From JBCCTX01 sp964468435 (lineage in GTDB: Bacteria; Bacteroidota; Bacteroidia; J057): a DNA stretch of 64,000 nt. Where the stretch lies: the NCBI GenBank assembly GCA_964468435.1, contig CAYXVE010000018.1, forward strand, positions 1 through 64,000. Reading direction: 5' to 3'. The notes under the pieces were generated by a model. The model was not told the DNA's origin. It was given only the letters and a program-made list of their open reading frames with translations, and made no database searches. Shown here in pieces: positions 60,655 through 64,000 of the stretch (the stretch's first letter is position 1; every line of letters starts with the position of its first letter). A program made the position numbers and the translations under genes.

Positions 60655-61368
60655 TTAATAAAATCTATATCCAAGGGATAATCCTAAATTGAAGGACTGA
60701 ATAACAGGTTGATAATCACTTCTGATGATTACATTATCGGTTACCGTTATGATGTCGTTGATGGTCACAATTCCACCACTAAAGGTGAAAGTTGGTAGCA
60801 GTGCGAAGCGTTTTCCCAAATTGGTTTGGAAACCAATTCCAATTTCATACCCTAAACCCACGCCTGTGTCTGAGCTTCTGTCAAAATTATTGGTAACAAC
60901 CGCATTAGGTGCATTAACTGTTATGCCCGGATTTGTTACCCACAAAGGACCTACGCTGGCTCTAGGAAAGAAATTAAATCGCTTCCCAATATTCACTTTA
61001 TAAGCCAGACCAACCAGAAAAGAATAGGTCTGCCAGTCTTCCGTACTTCCTGCGAATTCAGTTCCAGGATTTTCAGAGTTAAACATTTTGATGATGTCTT
61101 CTATTTCCGTCTCAAAGGATTGATAGCGGAATACACCATTCAGCGTTGTTTTATCAGTTAGAAAAAAACCTCCAAAGACATCGATTTTTTGACCATTTTT
61201 CGCAAAGCCAGCATCAAGATTGGTAATATCCGTATCTGCAAAGTCTCCGATGGAATAGCTTGTACCATAAGATAAGCCAAGATAGAATTTGGGTGCTTGC
61301 CCTTCTTCTTGAGCATATAATAAATGCGTTGCCGCTAACGCCAACAGAACGATGATGAGCTTTCTCAT
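60655..61368 (-). CDS. Outer-membrane beta-barrel protein
   Basis: The 237-residue precursor has a signal peptide (RKLIIVLLALAATHLLYAQ). Alternating strands follow (FYLGLSYGTSYSIGDF, VDVFGGFF-type, FLVGLAYKVNIGKRFNFFPRASVGPLW, VGLGYEIGIGFQTNLGKRFALLP), closing with SFNLGLSLGYRFY, whose final aromatic is the usual barrel signal. It looks like an eight- or ten-stranded OmpW/OprF-like small barrel. It is followed by the small secreted protein in the same direction. Confidence 0.82.
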   Translation of the reverse strand: MRKLIIVLLALAATHLLYAQEEGQAPKFYLGLSYGTSYSIGDFADTDITNLDAGFAKNGQKIDVFGGFFLTDKTTLNGVFRYQSFETEIEDIIKMFNSENPGTEFAGSTEDWQTYSFLVGLAYKVNIGKRFNFFPRASVGPLWVTNPGITVNAPNAVVTNNFDRSSDTGVGLGYEIGIGFQTNLGKRFALLPTFTFSGGIVTINDIITVTDNVIIRSDYQPVIQSFNLGLSLGYRFY

Positions 61369-61564
61369 GTTTTCGAGTTACTTCCTGTTTATGAATAAAA
61401 CTTACTATCCAGTTTATTTATCATTTTATTTATGTTTCCCATTCACAAAAAACCCACCTCATAACTGAAATGCGACCTTGACTACCTACTCCTACTACCT
61501 ATGCACCTTCATAGCCTATCTTCGCTACTACCTGGCAAAAAATAAGTCTAAATGATAATGTTCC

Positions 61565-62755
61565 TTACTTGAGCAAAATCATTGATTTTGTATCACATGC
61601 TTTGTTTGCACATATTCGGTAGAAATATATACCCGAATTCAACGTTTTACCTTTTGTATCCTTTTCATTCCATGTAATAAAATATTCTCCTGAATTTTTA
61701 TGATTATCAACCAGAGTTTGGATAAGTTGGCCGGTATGGTTGTATACTTTTAAGGTGATGTGTTCGGACTTTTTTAGAACAAACCCAAACGTTGTTTGAG
61801 ATTTAAAGGGGTTTGGATAGTTCTGGAACAAGGTAAAACTTGCCGATTTATAGTTATCATATATTGATTCAATTCCTACTGCTATTCCACCAATTAAACC
61901 ATTGATATCGTATTTGGAGAAAAAGTTCCAGATTTCTTCAGAGCCATCGATGTCAGAATTTGTTCCCGGATATGGATCATTTGATCCTGGCCAAGAGTGA
62001 CCACCACCAATGACTTTGAGATGTTCAACCGTAACACCGTTGTCACCATCATTATAAACATAACGCTCAACTATGCTTTCGTCGGTGGTATCAGTATCCG
62101 GTAGTTGTGTGACAATAGGTGTTGTATCGCCATTATTATAATTAATCCAGTAATCGAGGACATCGGTAACCGATAAGTAAATAGGATTTCCGTCGTAAGG
62201 CACAAGGAGGTCATTTGTTCCATGTATTTGCATAACGGGCGTTGGATAGACAGGAGCAGAGCTATCGTACATTCCTTGTGTCATAGTGCCTGAAACTGAG
62301 GCAACTGCTGCTATTTTTTCGCTCAGCTGACCAGCCAGGTGTATGCTAAAAAAGCCACCCAGAGATTTGCCAGTGGCGTAAACTCTATCCCGATTGATCA
62401 TATATTCCGCAGCGATGGAATCGATCATCGCTTCGGTAAACCCGATATCATCTGCTTGTCCTGGTCCAATGTTCCATATTCCCGGACCTGTTCCCTGGGG
62501 ATGAACAATTAGAAATCCTGCAGTATCTGCAATGGTTCGAAAATCGCCCCATTCCATTTGCTCATCCGCTGTACCTCCTGCGCCATGGAAGTTGAATAAC
62601 AAGGGTACAGATTCACTACTAGTGTATGATGCGGGTACATACAATATATACTCTCGCATTAAACCATCATGGGCAATTGAGTCGTAGATGGTTTGCTGCG
62701 CTATACCGATAAACGGCAATCCAATAATAAAAATTGTACTAATAAAATACTTCAT
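61565..62755 (-). CDS. Secreted PHB-depolymerase/feruloyl-esterase-like hydrolase with T9SS sorting domain
   Basis: The 396-residue precursor has a signal peptide (KYFISTIFIIGLPFIGIAQ). The alpha/beta-hydrolase domain (about 22-290) is of the LpqC/CE1 type: REYILYVPASYTSSESVPLLFNFHGAGG, GFLIVHPQGTG, DDIGFTEAMIDSIAAEY, the nucleophile elbow ATGKSLGGFF (GxSxG) and later GGGHSWPGS, carrying the catalytic His. A C-terminal T9SS domain follows: FTLFQNYPNPFKSQTTFGF, ITLKVYNHTGQLI, LNSGIYFYRI. It would be exported to the surface or medium to cleave polyesters or plant esters. It lies 3 bp after the MBL gene upstream on this strand. Confidence 0.85.
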   Translation of the reverse strand: MKYFISTIFIIGLPFIGIAQQTIYDSIAHDGLMREYILYVPASYTSSESVPLLFNFHGAGGTADEQMEWGDFRTIADTAGFLIVHPQGTGPGIWNIGPGQADDIGFTEAMIDSIAAEYMINRDRVYATGKSLGGFFSIHLAGQLSEKIAAVASVSGTMTQGMYDSSAPVYPTPVMQIHGTNDLLVPYDGNPIYLSVTDVLDYWINYNNGDTTPIVTQLPDTDTTDESIVERYVYNDGDNGVTVEHLKVIGGGHSWPGSNDPYPGTNSDIDGSEEIWNFFSKYDINGLIGGIAVGIESIYDNYKSASFTLFQNYPNPFKSQTTFGFVLKKSEHITLKVYNHTGQLIQTLVDNHKNSGEYFITWNEKDTKGKTLNSGIYFYRICANKACDTKSMILLK

Positions 62756-62758
62756 TTT

Positions 62759-63790
62759 TTATTCGTTTTTCTTATTCACGATAAATACATCCCCGTCATC
62801 GGCCAAATGGATCGGACCTTCAAATGCCTTTAATTCGTCCATGTATAATTTTTTTATAGTCCTATTGTCAGGAGCCGGCGCCAAATGGTTTAAAACCAGT
62901 TTTTTGACCTTCGCATCTCGAGCTAATTCAGCTATCTCTTTAGTGTCGGTATGGTAATCCTGAATATCAAAAATGATTGCAGCATTTCGATCCATTCCCG
63001 CTTCTCTTAATTCCTCCTCGAGCATCTTTTGGAAAGACATCAACATGACTTCATGAACTAGTAAATCACAATTCATTGCCATCTCCCTTAATAGGTCGTT
63101 CTTTTTAGTATCTCCGCTGATCACAACTTTTTTACCCTTATACTCGATTTTATAGCCTACTGCAGGCTCGATGGGTTCATGTGTTACACCAAATGCTGTA
63201 ATCTTGATTCCATCCTTATTATAAATCATTTGATAGGAATTTTGCTCGATAGTAAATTCATTTGCGATTCCATCGGCATAAGCCGTATCCATTACCTCAA
63301 TTCCGTGATGTGCCAAACGATAGGAGTTATCTATCTCTAAAAATTCATCTACTGCATTCATCAACTGATTTAGACCTTGAGGTCCATAAATATTCAAGTC
63401 ATCAGCTCTGCCAAGTTGCCATGAACGGCTTATCATATTGGGTAAGTCCATGAAGTGATCCGAGTGATAATGGGTCAGGAATATACCATCCAACTCATCT
63501 AAGGGAAGCTTTATGTTTTCGGATCCTTGCACCACCCCTGCACCTACGTCAAACATAAAAAAGTTGCCATTCACAAAAACAGCTGTTCCTGTTTGCGCTC
63601 GCTTACCAGGCATGGGGGAGGCTGTTCCCACAGTCACCACTACGATATTTTCTTTGTCGTAGATATATTCAGGCGGAACCCTTCGCTCTATTTGCTTTTC
63701 AATTGCTTTGGAAACAAAATCATTCGAAGTACAACCCGCAACTATTGACAATAGTAAAGTAATCAGAGGTTGAATTATCCCTACTTTCAT
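62759..63790 (-). CDS. RNase Z-like MBL-fold lipoprotein
   Basis: The 343-residue precursor from ATG 63790 has a lipoprotein signal ending in IVAGC. The metallo-beta-lactamase domain follows: VVVTVGTASPMPGKRAQTGTAVFV, VGAGVV, LTHYHSDHFMDLPNM (HxHxDH metal site), VISGDTKKNDLL and LVLNHLAPA. This matches the RNase Z/arylsulfatase-like group, but with a lipoprotein anchor, so it acts in the envelope rather than on tRNA. The longer frame from 63886 has no signal peptide. The next gene on this strand (esterase) starts 3 bp downstream, so the two form an operon. Confidence 0.85.
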   Translation of the reverse strand: MKVGIIQPLITLLLSIVAGCTSNDFVSKAIEKQIERRVPPEYIYDKENIVVVTVGTASPMPGKRAQTGTAVFVNGNFFMFDVGAGVVQGSENIKLPLDELDGIFLTHYHSDHFMDLPNMISRSWQLGRADDLNIYGPQGLNQLMNAVDEFLEIDNSYRLAHHGIEVMDTAYADGIANEFTIEQNSYQMIYNKDGIKITAFGVTHEPIEPAVGYKIEYKGKKVVISGDTKKNDLLREMAMNCDLLVHEVMLMSFQKMLEEELREAGMDRNAAIIFDIQDYHTDTKEIAELARDAKVKKLVLNHLAPAPDNRTIKKLYMDELKAFEGPIHLADDGDVFIVNKKNE

Positions 63791-63841
63791 ATTATAACGT
63801 CTTTTTGAATTGTGGCTAACATATTCGGTTAAATATCGAGG

Positions 63842-63874
63842 GCGTATCAAAGCGACCAAGGATCTTTGATACGC
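63842..63874. terminator. 11-bp hairpin between the T9SS cargo fragment and the MBL gene
   Basis: GCGTATCAAAG (63842-63852) pairs perfectly with CTTTGATACGC (63864-63874), loop 11 nt. It lies 25 bp past the stop of the minus-strand T9SS gene and before the MBL gene start. No T-run is seen. Confidence 0.5.
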
Positions 63875-63899
63875 TCCCAAAATCATCTCACTAGGATGA

Positions 63900-64000
63900 T
63901 TATTCTTGTAGCAATAATTTCACAGTACCGAAATTCCCAAGGCCATCAATCATGTTCAAAAAATAGATACCGGGTACCAAATCTCCCTTTTCTATCAGTA
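63900..64000 (-). CDS. C-terminal end of a T9SS cargo protein, cut by the window edge
   Basis: On the minus strand the frame ending at 63900 (TAA) reads IEKGDLVPGIYFLNMIDG and then LGNFGTVKLLLQE. The (L)xPGIYFLxx segment followed by about 15 residues to a KLLxQ end is the last part of a T9SS type A sorting domain. Only about 32 residues are visible, so the cargo type cannot be told. Confidence 0.75.
   Translation of the reverse strand, partial: LIEKGDLVPGIYFLNMIDGLGNFGTVKLLLQE

Overview
The window looks like chromosome of a Gram-negative member of the Bacteroidota, most like the Saprospiria/Cytophagia side of the phylum (class level is an inference). Evidence: four proteins with type IX secretion (T9SS) C-terminal sorting domains, Bacteroidota-typical families (Porin_10-like putative porin, DUF3810, DUF2279, DUF6624, PurS, small GldK/SUMF1-like remnant), a lipid A gene (lpxK), Wza/Wzc capsule export, and a few TAnnTTTG-type promoter boxes. 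I see no rRNA, tRNA, CRISPR array, insertion sequence, integrase or phage structural module.

Layout. 0-4.3 kb: an in-frame 18-bp tandem repeat runs into a broken SUMF1/formylglycine-generating-enzyme-like remnant, facing a fused acetate kinase-PduL phosphotransacylase gene and a glycogen debranching enzyme. 4.7-8.3 kb: lysA-purS, divergent from two membrane proteins, one carrying a PD-(D/E)xK (HsdR-N-like) domain. 8.3-15.1 kb: an SDR, a ureohydrolase-fold protein that has lost most metal ligands and is coupled to an MlaF-type ATPase, an LMW-phosphatase/comB pair, gcvT and rarA. 15.1-21.1 kb: a minimal T9SS cargo and a capsule export operon (YdcF-like protein with an inserted domain, Wza, Wzc with a (GY)9 tail, DUF2279). 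21.2-29.3 kb: PhnP-like hydrolase, nnr, hemW, DUF3810 protease-like protein, rsmA, htpG.

29.4-32.2 kb holds a compact overlapping operon: a coiled-coil/roadblock-like protein, a Rab-like small GTPase, a PAS-like protein and lpxK. It is my best candidate for a poorly described system. 32.3-47.3 kb is mostly housekeeping (purine nucleoside phosphorylase, porin, MoxR ATPase, glutamate dehydrogenase, cdsA, CPBP protease, dus, an SDR, uvrB), with a large acidic coiled-coil protein bracketed by two TonB-C-like modules and a lipoprotein methyltransferase. 47.4-53 kb has a YadA/S74 tail-fibre-like secreted protein coupled to a T9SS cargo, then an ATP-grasp protein fused to a helix-hairpin-helix domain. 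53.2-64 kb has ribE, ppiD, a YjbR protein and a run of mainly secreted proteins of unknown function, ending in a T9SS esterase, an RNase Z-like lipoprotein and the C-terminal end of another T9SS cargo cut by the window edge.

Several intergenic hairpins recur or are unusually perfect: a shared GGAAGTC-containing terminator hairpin after three genes, and two perfect 16-bp stems. All functional calls come from reading motifs by eye; no database search was run.
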